DNA of 64,000 nt, from positions 1,860,001-1,924,000 of the forward strand of contig OZ241336.1 of the NCBI GenBank assembly GCA_965200115.1, read 5' to 3'. Origin of the DNA: JAPOUP01 sp026708635 (GTDB lineage Bacteria > Pseudomonadota > Alphaproteobacteria > Rhodobacterales > Rhodobacteraceae). Position 1 is the first letter of the stretch; each line of letters begins with the position of its first letter. The translations under genes and the position numbers were made by a program. Below, piece after piece: positions 53,522-61,077 of this stretch. The notes under the pieces are model-generated. The model had not been told where the DNA came from, searched no databases, and saw nothing but the letters and a program-made list of their open reading frames with translations.

Positions 53522-53807
53522 GGAGCTTCCCGTCAATCCGCGCCTGAACCTCCTGCATCGCCTGGGCCTGGGGACTGGCGGGGCGTTGATCATCCAGTGC
53601 CTCCTGTACCTTGGCCCGAAACCAGGCGTCGTAGACGTCCGGGTCGGAGGGCAGCCCGGCGGGCAGCCCGCCTTCTGTCGTTACACGGGTCAACAGGATA
53701 CGTACCGCATCCGAGAGTGTCAGACCAACGCCAGCAAGCGCTTCCGAGGCTTGAGCCTTGAGCTGATCGTCAACACGAACATGAAGCATGAATGTTTGGG
53801 CAGGCAT
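53508..53807 (-). CDS. RelB/DinJ-family antitoxin
   Basis: A 99-residue protein starting MPAQTFMLHVRVDDQLKAQA with the DinJ pattern LTLSDAVRILLTRVTTEGGLP. The ATG at 53807 follows GGAGGACC. It overlaps the toxin frame by 14 bases. It forms a ribbon-helix-helix dimer that represses its own promoter. Its toxin partner is truncated, so the system is no longer a working pair. Confidence 0.82.
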   Translation of the reverse strand: MPAQTFMLHVRVDDQLKAQASEALAGVGLTLSDAVRILLTRVTTEGGLPAGLPSDPDVYDAWFRAKVQEALDDQRPASPQAQAMQEVQARIDGKLRARS

Positions 53808-53949
53808 GGCGGTCCTCCTCATACGAATTCAAATCAAGGCATGTAGGAGGGGTGTAAGCCATTTTGATGCGGTCTTCTCCAGATCAGATCAAGCGCCATT
53901 CCTTCCCCCTTGCCACCACCTGTCACACCTGAGCCGAGCGACGACGATG

Positions 53950-54192
53950 TTATGATATCGGCGCGATTCCGCTTATAGCATTAAGCATGTTACCGGGAAT
54001 CCAATACATACTGGCGTTCGGCGCGTGTTGATGAGTGTCTAGCGGGGCGTCGATCTTATAGTCTTGCACCGAGTTGATGATGGCGTTCGATTTTCCAGAC
54101 GGGCAGTGGAGGAGCGCTTTACTCAGTTGGGTGCCAAAGTCTTTGTGCCTGTTGTCCTCTGTTGAGAGGTCGAAGCCGCACCATACTTTCAA
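53950..54192 (-). CDS. hypothetical protein, uncertain
   Basis: An 80-codon frame (MKVWCGFDLSTEDNRHKDFG at the start) running away from the Xre antitoxin promoter. No family is recognised. It has lower GC than the surroundings and no clear RBS. It might be the start of a longer lost gene. It is included only because the divergent position and amino-acid composition look reasonable. Confidence 0.25.
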   Translation of the reverse strand: MKVWCGFDLSTEDNRHKDFGTQLSKALLHCPSGKSNAIINSVQDYKIDAPLDTHQHAPNASMYWIPGNMLNAISGIAPIS

Positions 54193-54203
54193 CGAACGAT
54201 TTC

Positions 54204-54246
54204 TTGACCATATGACATCATATGACCAGATAGATTACATCATATG
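54204..54246 (+). promoter_or_regulatory. promoter and candidate operator of the Xre-RES operon
   Basis: TTGACC (54204-54209) is followed by CATATG at 54209-54214, 54219-54224 and 54241-54246. The first two start 10 bp apart, one helical turn, so a dimeric repressor could bind both on one face. The GGAG (54246-54249) before the ATG at 54257 is next to the third. This looks like the autoregulatory site of the antitoxin. Confidence 0.55.
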
Positions 54247-54256
54247 GAGAAACCTC

Positions 54257-54509
54257 ATGTTGGAACCCGTCCAATTCGCTCCGGAAAACGGAACCGTGCA
54301 ACCCATTGCCGAGGCCGACAAGATCGCGGCAATCGTCAAGGCTGTCGTCCGCGCTGCTGACGCATGGGGCCTGTCGAACGCTGAAGCGGCGGCACTTTTT
54401 GATGTGCCGGGTGCGACGTGGAGCAGAATGAAGGCCGGCACTTACAAAGGCGTGCTTGATCAGGACAAAGTCACTCGAGCGAGCCTTCTGATCGGTCTCT
54501 TCAAAGGGC
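54257..54509 (+). pseudogene. Xre/ParS-type antitoxin, 5' part (interrupted by ISKra4)
   Basis: About 84 codons: MLEPVQFAPENGTVQPIAEA, then RAADAWGLSNAEAAALFDVP and TWSRMKAG form the Xre-type HTH of RES-associated antitoxins. At 54509 the element begins. With the insertion the frame continues 41 codons into the element and stops at 54634. Removing the element and one 9-bp duplicate joins GLFKG to LRLLFNG at 56221 in frame, so the original gene was intact. The ATG at 54257 follows GGAG by seven bases. Confidence 0.85.
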
Positions 54510-56211
54510 GGGTGCAGTTCAACTTTGTTGGTGACTGCGGTTTCCGCATGCTATGCTGTGCAAACGGCGTGCCCGCGAACGACCGGGGAGACCGGCGGGC
54601 GGCGCGCCGCGCGAGGCAGATGCAGGAGATGTGAGCCATGACGCGGAACGAAGGGAATCGGGCGCACCGCCATCCGGACGCGGTTGCGTATCTTGAGGGA
54701 CTGACGGAGGGCGAGGCGGCCGTTCATCCGCCGCTGGTCCGCAGGCACGGAGATGGGTTCACCCAGTACTGGCTGGAGGGCGGCGAGGTGCGCAGCCGTG
54801 ACATCGGGCGGGACGGGCTGCCGACGGCGGGCCTCCGCCCGGACGGGGCGCTGCCTGGGGCGGTCCCGGCGGAGTTCGGTCCCCTGCTGCCGCGTCTTGC
54901 GGCGGACCTGGCGTCGGGCGCCCCCGACCTTGACGGCGTGGAGCGGGCGCTCCGGGACGCGTCCCTCGGCGGCGGCGCGGCGGCGCTGAAGCTCCTTCTG
55001 GAGCGGCTGGACACGACCCTGCCGGCGCCGGAGTGCGCGGCCTGCGGCAGGCCGATGGCCCGGCACGCCGTGAGGAAGAGGTCATGGCTCACCCGGCTCG
55101 GCCGCGTCGAGGTGAAGCGTTCGTATTTCCGCTGCCGGTCGTGCGGCGGGGGATGCTTCCCGCTGGACCGGGCGCTGGGCCTGGAGGGCGGGACGGTCAC
55201 GCCGGGGATGGAGAGCGTCATGGCGGAGACGGCGCCGCTCATGAGCTTCGAGGCGGCCGGCCGGCACGTGGCGAACCTCGCCGGGGTGAGGGCCTCGCCG
55301 TCCTCGCTGCGGCGCCGGGCGCTGGCGCTCGGCGAGGATGCGCGGCGCGCCGGGCGCGAGGAGGTGCTGGACGGCAGGCCGCTGGAACCGCGCATGTATC
55401 TCTCCATAGACGGCACCGGCATCCCGATGCGGAAAGATGAGACGGAGGGCGTCCGCGGCAGGCAGGCTGACGGTACCTCGAAATCCCGCGAAGCGAAGCT
55501 CGCGGTCATCTACACCGCCGGGGGCCGGGACCCGGAGACCGGCGCCGCGCTGAAGGACCGCGGCAGCGAGTCCGTCTCCTGCCTGATCGACAGCGCGGCG
55601 GCGCCGTCCGGGGGCCGGGAGCCCTCGGCCTTCGCCGCGCGCCTGGACCGCGAGGCGCGGCGGCGGGGCCTGCACGACGCGGACGAACTGGTCGTCGTCT
55701 CCGACGGGGCGGAGTGGATACGGAGCGCGTGCGACGAGATCTTCGGGGGGCGAAAGGTAACCTTCGTGCTCGATATGTTCCACGCACTGGAGTACGCGGC
55801 GGACGCCGTGAGGGCGATCCTGCCGGCCGGGGCGGAGCGGGACCGGCGGTTCGGGGAGGTCAGGGCCGACACCGGGGCCGGCCGGGTCGCGAGGGCTGTC
55901 CGGGAGCTGGAGCCGTTCAGCGCCAGGCACGGGGAGGTCGCCGCGTGCTGCCGGTACTTCCGCGGGAACATGGAGCGAATGCGCTACGACGAATACCGGG
56001 CGCGGGGCATCCAGGTCGGAAGCGGGGTCGTGGAGGCCGGATGCCGCACGTTCGGGCTGCGGCTCAAGCGCTCGGGTGCCCGCTGGTCAAAGAGGGGCGC
56101 CAACGCCATGCTGGCGCTCAAGACCCTCGTCATGAACCTCAGGCTGCCCGATTTCCTGGAGTCGGGCGAATCAGGCCATCGCCGCCTGACCAACAAAGTT
56201 GAACTACACCC
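54510..56211 (+). mobile_element. ISKra4-family insertion sequence, complete
   Basis: A 1702-bp element with 23-bp terminal inverted repeats (54510-54532 and 56189-56211, 22 of 23 positions match, outer bases GGGTG). It is flanked by a perfect 9-bp target duplication TCAAAGGGC (54501-54509 and 56212-56220). It carries one transposase gene and splits the Xre antitoxin. The clean duplication shows a fairly recent insertion. Confidence 0.95.
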
Positions 56212-56362
56212 TCAAAGGGCTCAGGCTTTTGTTCAATGGTCCGCTGACCTATGGCTGGCCGAAAACCGCGAACACGGGGCCGGGGTTCAATGGCAGGAGC
56301 CCGGTTCAGGTCATGTGCGATGGCGGCATTCCGGCGATGATGAAGGTCAGGCAGCACATTGA
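54638..56362 (+). CDS. ISKra4-family transposase
   Basis: About 574 residues. The central and C-terminal regions match ISKra4 transposases: CAACGRPMARHAVRKRSWLT (zinc-ribbon) near residue 133, MYLSIDGTGIPM near 252, SDGAEWIRSACDEIFGG (Asp) near 352, VLDMFHALEYA near 379 and GSGVVEAGCRTFGLRLKRSG (Glu) near 464. The reading frame has no stop before the element ends at 56211 and continues in the flanking antitoxin DNA to 56362. The start is only 3 bases after the stop of the disrupted antitoxin frame, so it may be translated from that message. Confidence 0.9.
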   Translation: MTRNEGNRAHRHPDAVAYLEGLTEGEAAVHPPLVRRHGDGFTQYWLEGGEVRSRDIGRDGLPTAGLRPDGALPGAVPAEFGPLLPRLAADLASGAPDLDGVERALRDASLGGGAAALKLLLERLDTTLPAPECAACGRPMARHAVRKRSWLTRLGRVEVKRSYFRCRSCGGGCFPLDRALGLEGGTVTPGMESVMAETAPLMSFEAAGRHVANLAGVRASPSSLRRRALALGEDARRAGREEVLDGRPLEPRMYLSIDGTGIPMRKDETEGVRGRQADGTSKSREAKLAVIYTAGGRDPETGAALKDRGSESVSCLIDSAAAPSGGREPSAFAARLDREARRRGLHDADELVVVSDGAEWIRSACDEIFGGRKVTFVLDMFHALEYAADAVRAILPAGAERDRRFGEVRADTGAGRVARAVRELEPFSARHGEVAACCRYFRGNMERMRYDEYRARGIQVGSGVVEAGCRTFGLRLKRSGARWSKRGANAMLALKTLVMNLRLPDFLESGESGHRRLTNKVELHPQRAQAFVQWSADLWLAENREHGAGVQWQEPGSGHVRWRHSGDDEGQAAH

Positions 56363-56384
56363 TGCGCTCCGAGGCGGCGTGTGA
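56212..56384 (+). pseudogene. Xre/ParS-type antitoxin, 3' part
   Basis: The second half of the antitoxin: LRLLFNGPLTYGWPKTANTG, then FNGRSPVQVMCDGGIPAMMK and QHIDALRGGV. This is the toxin-binding DUF2384 domain. It begins inside the 9-bp target duplication, and ends at 56384 with its TGA overlapping the GTG start of the toxin gene. Without the 5' HTH part it has no start codon near, though TTG 56199 could allow an odd short peptide. Confidence 0.85.
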
Positions 56385-57085
56385 TCCGAGCCGAAGACCT
56401 CGATCAAGTTGACTTCACCGATCCGACGACAGTCCGCCTGATTTCGACCGCCTATATTGACGAGCCAGCAATGGCGCCGCTGGCCGACGATGAAGATGAT
56501 CTGGCGATCCTTGAAGAGATTGAAGGGCTGACGTCAGCACGCCGTACCTTCGCGCTTCCTGTCCCGGGGGGCCTGGGCCCCGCCGAGCTGTTAACCGTGG
56601 CGGCCGGGTACGGATGGACATATATCAACGCCGCATTTTGCTACACGCGGGCGACAGGCAACAGGTTCAACGGACCGGAACGCGGTGCATGGTACGCAAG
56701 CTACGGAGACGACGCGGTCAAGACCGCGCAGGCCGAAGTGTCCTGGCATTTGACGCAGGAACTGGATGCAACAGGCGTCTTTGAGAACCTCACCGCGTAT
56801 CGCGAACTGCTCGCTGGTTTCACGACGCGGTTGCATGATCTGACGGGGAGTGGAGGGAAGGATGTCTTGAGCCCGGATCCGCGCATCGCCTATCCAATCG
56901 GTCAAACGCTTGCGCAGGACGTGTTGGGTTCAGGGGGCAACGGGTTGCTCTATCAGTCGATACGCCGTGATGGAGGGCGGTGCCTCGTCGCGTTTCGCAC
57001 ACACTTGGTTCAGAACGTCCGCCAAGGCGATACGTGGATTTTTGAGTGGACCCGGCGACCGATCCCCGACATTAGCCGGGCATAG
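56381..57085 (+). CDS. RES-domain NAD-degrading toxin
   Basis: A 234-residue RES-type toxin. The RES pattern appears in TRATGNRFNGPERGAWYASY near residue 90-109, QAEVSWHLTQEL and LLYQSIRRDGGRCLVAFR near 190. RES toxins degrade NAD+ in the cell, and the paired Xre antitoxin blocks the active site. The start is GTG at 56381, overlapping the antitoxin stop (GTGA), showing translational coupling. The toxin is apparently intact, although the antitoxin is split by ISKra4. Either the toxin is poorly expressed or something else neutralises it. Confidence 0.85.
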   Translation: MIRAEDLDQVDFTDPTTVRLISTAYIDEPAMAPLADDEDDLAILEEIEGLTSARRTFALPVPGGLGPAELLTVAAGYGWTYINAAFCYTRATGNRFNGPERGAWYASYGDDAVKTAQAEVSWHLTQELDATGVFENLTAYRELLAGFTTRLHDLTGSGGKDVLSPDPRIAYPIGQTLAQDVLGSGGNGLLYQSIRRDGGRCLVAFRTHLVQNVRQGDTWIFEWTRRPIPDISRA

Positions 57086-57269
57086 CGATCTTACTGATCC
57101 ATGAGCGGGAAAGGTCCGGCGCGGCCTGGATGCTCGAATGGATGATCTTGCCGCAAATCTCTGTGACCACGGGGCGGGCGCTCAGGGCGGCGCAGGACCT
57201 CTACATCCAGATCGAACGCATCGCCTGTCCGACTGGATCATGATTACAGGGCCAAACACCCACCAAGAG

Positions 57270-57884
57270 CTATGTCCTGCGTCGAAGGTAGACGTAAAAC
57301 GCTCCCGATCCGCCGTGTCTGGGATGCGCTTCGGACAAATGCAGGACCAGCCGGGAAAGTGGCTGCGTGGAAAGCCAGTGCGGTACCTGACGCTTCAGAA
57401 CACCTTCACGTGCCGGGCGCGATCCATCGCCCGCGCTATTCCTGCCCTTGCCCGTTATAACCAAGACCAAGCGGAACCCACTCGAATGAGCGTCCATGAT
57501 GAAACGGCTAAGTTCGGGAAACGCGCCCGCAGCGGTCATTCCGTGAAGGTCGATAGTGTCCTCGGGGGTCAGCTTTCCGCGTCTCAGCCTTTCATTCGTC
57601 TTTAGGTCCATACGCAGCGGATGGGTTTGTGGGCGCTCCGATACTTTGAAAGTGTAGCCGTATGTCTGGCTATCGTTCGGGCTTCTTTCGCCTATCCGGA
57701 ACTCCGGAATGGATTTGAGTACGGGCCTCTCCGGGACATTCCGCCCCGGTTTCAGGTTCGGTCTCTCGTTTTTTGGCGGTACCGGATCCGGTCGTTCGGG
57801 ATGCAGGGCCTTTGCATTGCTCTTGACCCGTTCCCATAAACATACTTCCTCGGGGGTCAGAAGACGTGAGCCCTTGCTCCGCAT
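57270..57884 (-). CDS. Smr-domain protein
   Basis: A 204-residue protein ending with a Smr nuclease-type domain: EDTIDLHGMTAAGAFPELSR near residue 110, LVLVITGKGRNSAGDGSRPA near 140 and HPRHGGSGAFYVYLRR at the end. The conserved DLHG and TGKG motifs are present. The N-terminal 90 residues are basic and disordered. The family nicks DNA or RNA. It belongs to the backbone group with the Tim44-like and fxsA genes. It follows the Tim44-like gene after 92 bp; the mltA gene often found between them is absent. Confidence 0.9.
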   Translation of the reverse strand: MRSKGSRLLTPEEVCLWERVKSNAKALHPERPDPVPPKNERPNLKPGRNVPERPVLKSIPEFRIGERSPNDSQTYGYTFKVSERPQTHPLRMDLKTNERLRRGKLTPEDTIDLHGMTAAGAFPELSRFIMDAHSSGFRLVLVITGKGRNSAGDGSRPAREGVLKRQVPHWLSTQPLSRLVLHLSEAHPRHGGSGAFYVYLRRRT

Positions 57885-57976
57885 ACCGGGCTACTTCACG
57901 TAATGAAGCCGGACAGCGATCCCTTCCCGACCGGATGGTCTCGGTTCGCCCGGAAAATTCCGAATCGCGTGTGATG

Positions 57977-58642
57977 TCATTCGCATGTCGCGACGAGCTT
58001 CCAGTTCGGGTCACTCACGCCCATCCTGCGCATGAAAGTCCAGACGTCCTTCTGCCGCCTGATCTCGTTCGGATTGCCCTCGACGATCTCACCAGCCGAA
58101 TTCCTTACGGTGCTGGTTAACTCGGCGACAAACCGCACGGTGATTTCGGCATCCCCGGTTGTCTGGTAGAATCTTGCCTCGGAAAGCGTCACTTCGCGAA
58201 TTCCGACAAATTTCGCGTCTATTGACAGACCCTGATCCTCGCGTTCACCAACCACATCGACGAATGTCTGGTAAACCTCATCCCCCAGAAAGGGCGCGAT
58301 GCTGTCAATGTCCCCCCGTTCGAACGACATGAGGATCATCTCGTATGCGCCTCTCGCCCCTTCAAGAAAATCGCCGACCGAAAACTCCGGCTCGACCAGC
58401 TTCATCTCAGCCATAGCCCGAGCCGAGTCGGAGTCCCTCTCGACATGGTCCGTTATGTCTGTGTCATCCTTGGTGTCATCTTCGATCGTCATCACCTCGG
58501 GACGCGTCGGCCGCTCGTCCCTGGGGGCGGCGACCCTCGGCCTCTCAAAGCCGTCACGCGTACCGAGAACGCTTCGAAGTCGCAGGATCAGGAAGACGGC
58601 AATTCCGGCAAGAACCAGTAGCTGAATGACGGCGTTACCCAT
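57977..58642 (-). CDS. Tim44/TimA-domain protein
   Basis: A 221-residue protein. It starts MGNAVIQLLVLAGIAVFLIL, one N-terminal membrane span, followed by an acidic linker and a Tim44-like C-terminal domain (FLEGARGAYEMILMSFERGD, then GDAEITVRFVAELTSTVRN, ending VWTFMRRMGVSDPNWKLVATCE). The start at 58642 has GGAAGGGGG upstream. It lies divergent from fxsA, the usual alphaproteobacterial order. Its role is thought to be in membrane protein handling. Confidence 0.88.
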   Translation of the reverse strand: MGNAVIQLLVLAGIAVFLILRLRSVLGTRDGFERPRVAAPRDERPTRPEVMTIEDDTKDDTDITDHVERDSDSARAMAEMKLVEPEFSVGDFLEGARGAYEMILMSFERGDIDSIAPFLGDEVYQTFVDVVGEREDQGLSIDAKFVGIREVTLSEARFYQTTGDAEITVRFVAELTSTVRNSAGEIVEGNPNEIRRQKDVWTFMRRMGVSDPNWKLVATCE

Positions 58643-58746
58643 GCGGACCCCCTTCCCGGTCGATGGATTTCTGCGATTGTCGCACATATCTAGGGATTAC
58701 CCAAGGACAAGTCCACCTCAAGCCATGCATCATCAACGAGGTTACA

Positions 58747-59235
58747 ATGTGGTTGTTCGCAATCTTTGTCGGAATCCCGATTGTCGAGATCGCGCTGTTT
58801 ATCTCGATCGGCGGGGCTTTAGGTCTATGGCCAACTCTGGGAACCGTGATTCTCACAGCGGCGGTAGGGACCTGGTTTGTTCGCGCACAGGGTCTGGCCG
58901 CCCTGCAGGGACTGCGGTTGTCTTTCGCCGAACTCCGTGACCCGTCAGAACCCCTTGCACATGGCGCAATGGTTCTGGTTGCCGGCGCTTTGCTTCTGAC
59001 GCCAGGTTTTCTCACCGACGCCATAGGCTTCGCATTGCTGGTTCCGCCGGTCCGGGCCACTGTCCTGAAAATTATTGGTAGGCACATCCGCATAGGGTTT
59101 GGCCATGGAGCCGACGGGAGCCCCGGGTCCCGGCGTTATCGCGGGAATTCCGACGCTGACATCATCGACGCTGACTTCAGGGACATTCCCGCGCCGGATA
59201 ACGGATCAGGCGACGCGGGGCGAACCCAACGTTGA
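58747..59235 (+). CDS. fxsA: FxsA family membrane protein
   Basis: A 162-residue membrane protein. It starts MWLFAIFVGIPIVEIALFIS and continues GLWPTLGTVILTAAVGTWFV, with ALLLTPGFLTDAIGFALLVP in the second half, matching FxsA. The C-terminal tail is polar. It is 51 bp upstream of secB in the same direction. FxsA of E. coli reduces exclusion of phage T7 by the F plasmid; the normal role is unclear. Confidence 0.92.
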   Translation: MWLFAIFVGIPIVEIALFISIGGALGLWPTLGTVILTAAVGTWFVRAQGLAALQGLRLSFAELRDPSEPLAHGAMVLVAGALLLTPGFLTDAIGFALLVPPVRATVLKIIGRHIRIGFGHGADGSPGSRRYRGNSDADIIDADFRDIPAPDNGSGDAGRTQR

Positions 59236-59286
59236 GGGCTGCGGCTCCATCCGTTAAGGTGGCTGGAGGCCGCAGGGAGATCCAGG

Positions 59287-59790
59287 ATGGTAAAGAATGG
59301 CAGTGATGGACCCGAAACCGCGAATGAACCGCGGAAATCACCCAAAATCCAGATCCTGAGACAATATATCAGGGATTTCTCCTTCGAGAACATCATGGCG
59401 CAGAAAGGGGTGTCCGACGAGGTTACCCCGGAAATATCGGTGCAGGTGTCAATTGACGCAAAGAAGCGCGCCGGCGGATCTCAATATGATGTTCTATGCA
59501 AATATTCGGTCACGTCGAAAAACAGGGGCAAAAAGGACGAAACCCTGTTTCTCCTTGAACTGGAATATTGCGGACTGTTCCAGATCGAGAACCTGCCGGA
59601 ACAGCAGCTGCATCCGTTCTTGCTGATCGAATGCCCGAGACTGCTGTTTCCGTTCGCGCGTCGGATCGTGGCGGACATCACCCGGGAGGGCGGATTCCCG
59701 CCACTCAGTCTGGAATTAATCGATTTTGCCGCTCTTTACCGCCAGGCCACGAAAAAAGGAACGGACGAACTGGCGAAGTCAGGATCCTAA
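59287..59790 (+). CDS. secB: protein-export chaperone SecB
   Basis: A 167-residue SecB. Typical sequence: PKIQILRQYIRDFSFENIMA near residue 20, EISVQVSIDAKKRAGGSQYD, LFLLELEYCGLFQIENLPEQ near 95, HPFLLIECPRLLFPFARRI near 117 and GGFPPLSLELIDFAALYRQA. It keeps exported proteins unfolded for the SecA/SecYEG translocase. Its stop overlaps the 3' end of dnaQ (converging) by 4 bp. Confidence 0.96.
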   Translation: MVKNGSDGPETANEPRKSPKIQILRQYIRDFSFENIMAQKGVSDEVTPEISVQVSIDAKKRAGGSQYDVLCKYSVTSKNRGKKDETLFLLELEYCGLFQIENLPEQQLHPFLLIECPRLLFPFARRIVADITREGGFPPLSLELIDFAALYRQATKKGTDELAKSGS

Positions 59791-60482
59791 AGTCTATATT
59801 TTCGCCAAAGAGCCTTTTCTCCAAGACCCTCAACAAACGCGTTGTGCGCCGCGGCTTCGGCCTTGGTGATTCTTGGCGGCAACTGACCGTCACGCGGACC
59901 GGGACGCCATTCATCGGTTGACGCTTCGGTTCCATGTGCCGGACGCACCGTGAGCGCAAAGTCCGGTTGCCGTCCGCCGATTAGTTCCAGATAGACCTCC
60001 GCCAGTATTTCGCTGTCGAGCAGCGCCCCGTGACGCCGGGTCCGGGCAGAGTTGTCTATGCCGAACCTGCGGCATAGCGCGTCAAGTGAAGCGGGTGAGC
60101 CGGGAAATTTCCGTCGCGCGATAGCAAGCGTATCGACTATCTCTCTGTCCGCCAGCTGTGGCCGGTCTATCCAGCGGAGTTCGGCGTTTATGAAACCCAT
60201 GTCAAACACCGCGTTGTGGATTACGAGCCCGCTATCGCCAAGAAATTCGAGCAGGTCGTCGGCAATATCGACGAATCGGGGCTTGTCTGAAAGAAACGCG
60301 TTGTCCAGACCATGGATTTCATAGGCTTCTTTGGGCACGGAACGGTCAGGATTGATGTATTGGTGATATGTGAGGCCGGTAGGAATATGGTTCAGCATCT
60401 CGACCGCGCCGATCTCGACAAGTCGGTGACCGGCCTCAGGTTCAATGCCTGTCGTTTCAGTATCAAGCGCGACCTCACGCAT
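59787..60482 (-). CDS. dnaQ: DNA polymerase III epsilon subunit
   Basis: A 231-residue 3'-5' exonuclease. Exo motifs: REVALDTETTGIEP (Asp7, Glu9), VIHNAVFDMGFINAEL near residue 98 (Asp) and RTRRHGALLDSEILAEVYLEL near 156 (His and Asp). It proof-reads the replicative polymerase. It overlaps coaE by 8 bp and is the last gene of the group aroE-coaE-dnaQ. Confidence 0.96.
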   Translation of the reverse strand: MREVALDTETTGIEPEAGHRLVEIGAVEMLNHIPTGLTYHQYINPDRSVPKEAYEIHGLDNAFLSDKPRFVDIADDLLEFLGDSGLVIHNAVFDMGFINAELRWIDRPQLADREIVDTLAIARRKFPGSPASLDALCRRFGIDNSARTRRHGALLDSEILAEVYLELIGGRQPDFALTVRPAHGTEASTDEWRPGPRDGQLPPRITKAEAAAHNAFVEGLGEKALWRKYRL

Positions 60483-61077
60483 TTTCCAGCTTTCCCTTTA
60501 TCTCCTGAAGGCAGGAACGCACGGCGGCCAAGGCTCCCTCAAAAGTTTCCGTATCGATGACATAGTCGGCGCGGGCCCGCTTTTCCGCATCCGGCATCTG
60601 GCGCGATAGCAGAAGCTCGAACTCCGCCTCGGAGATGCCCTTACGTTCGAGGACACGATCGCGCTGAACGGCATATGGAGCGGAAACGACAACGACCGTA
60701 TCCACATCCCTCTCGCCTCCAGTCTCAAATAGAAGTGGAGTGTCAAGGACAACCATATCCGAAGCCGAAGACATTATGAATGCCAGTCGGTTCGTCGCGA
60801 CAAGCGGATGCACGATGTCTTCGATAGTCGCCAGGGCGGCGGGATCCTCGGAAATCCAGCGCTTGATTGCCATCCGGTCCACTGCATCGTTTTCTATCGC
60901 CCTGGCCCGAAGCCGTCGAATCGGCTCCACCGCCGCTCCTCCCGCACCGTACAGTCCGCGAACCGCTGCATCCGCATCCCAGACGGGAATACCCTCGTCC
61001 GCAAACATGCCCGCAGTCGTTGTCTTGCCCATACCGATCGACCCTGTCAGTCCGATCCGAAACGGCCGCCGCCTCAT
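60475..61077 (-). CDS. coaE: dephospho-CoA kinase
   Basis: A 200-residue P-loop kinase. It has GLTGSIGMGKTTTAGMFADE (Walker A, residues 12-19), VWDADAAVRGLYGAGGAAVE, VVLDTPLLFETGGERDVDTV near 115 and ADYVIDTETFE near the end. It adds the last phosphate of coenzyme A. Neighbour genes overlap by 4-8 bp (aroE upstream, dnaQ downstream). This order is conserved near the chromosome origin in Caulobacter. Confidence 0.95.
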   Translation of the reverse strand: MRRRPFRIGLTGSIGMGKTTTAGMFADEGIPVWDADAAVRGLYGAGGAAVEPIRRLRARAIENDAVDRMAIKRWISEDPAALATIEDIVHPLVATNRLAFIMSSASDMVVLDTPLLFETGGERDVDTVVVVSAPYAVQRDRVLERKGISEAEFELLLSRQMPDAEKRARADYVIDTETFEGALAAVRSCLQEIKGKLENA

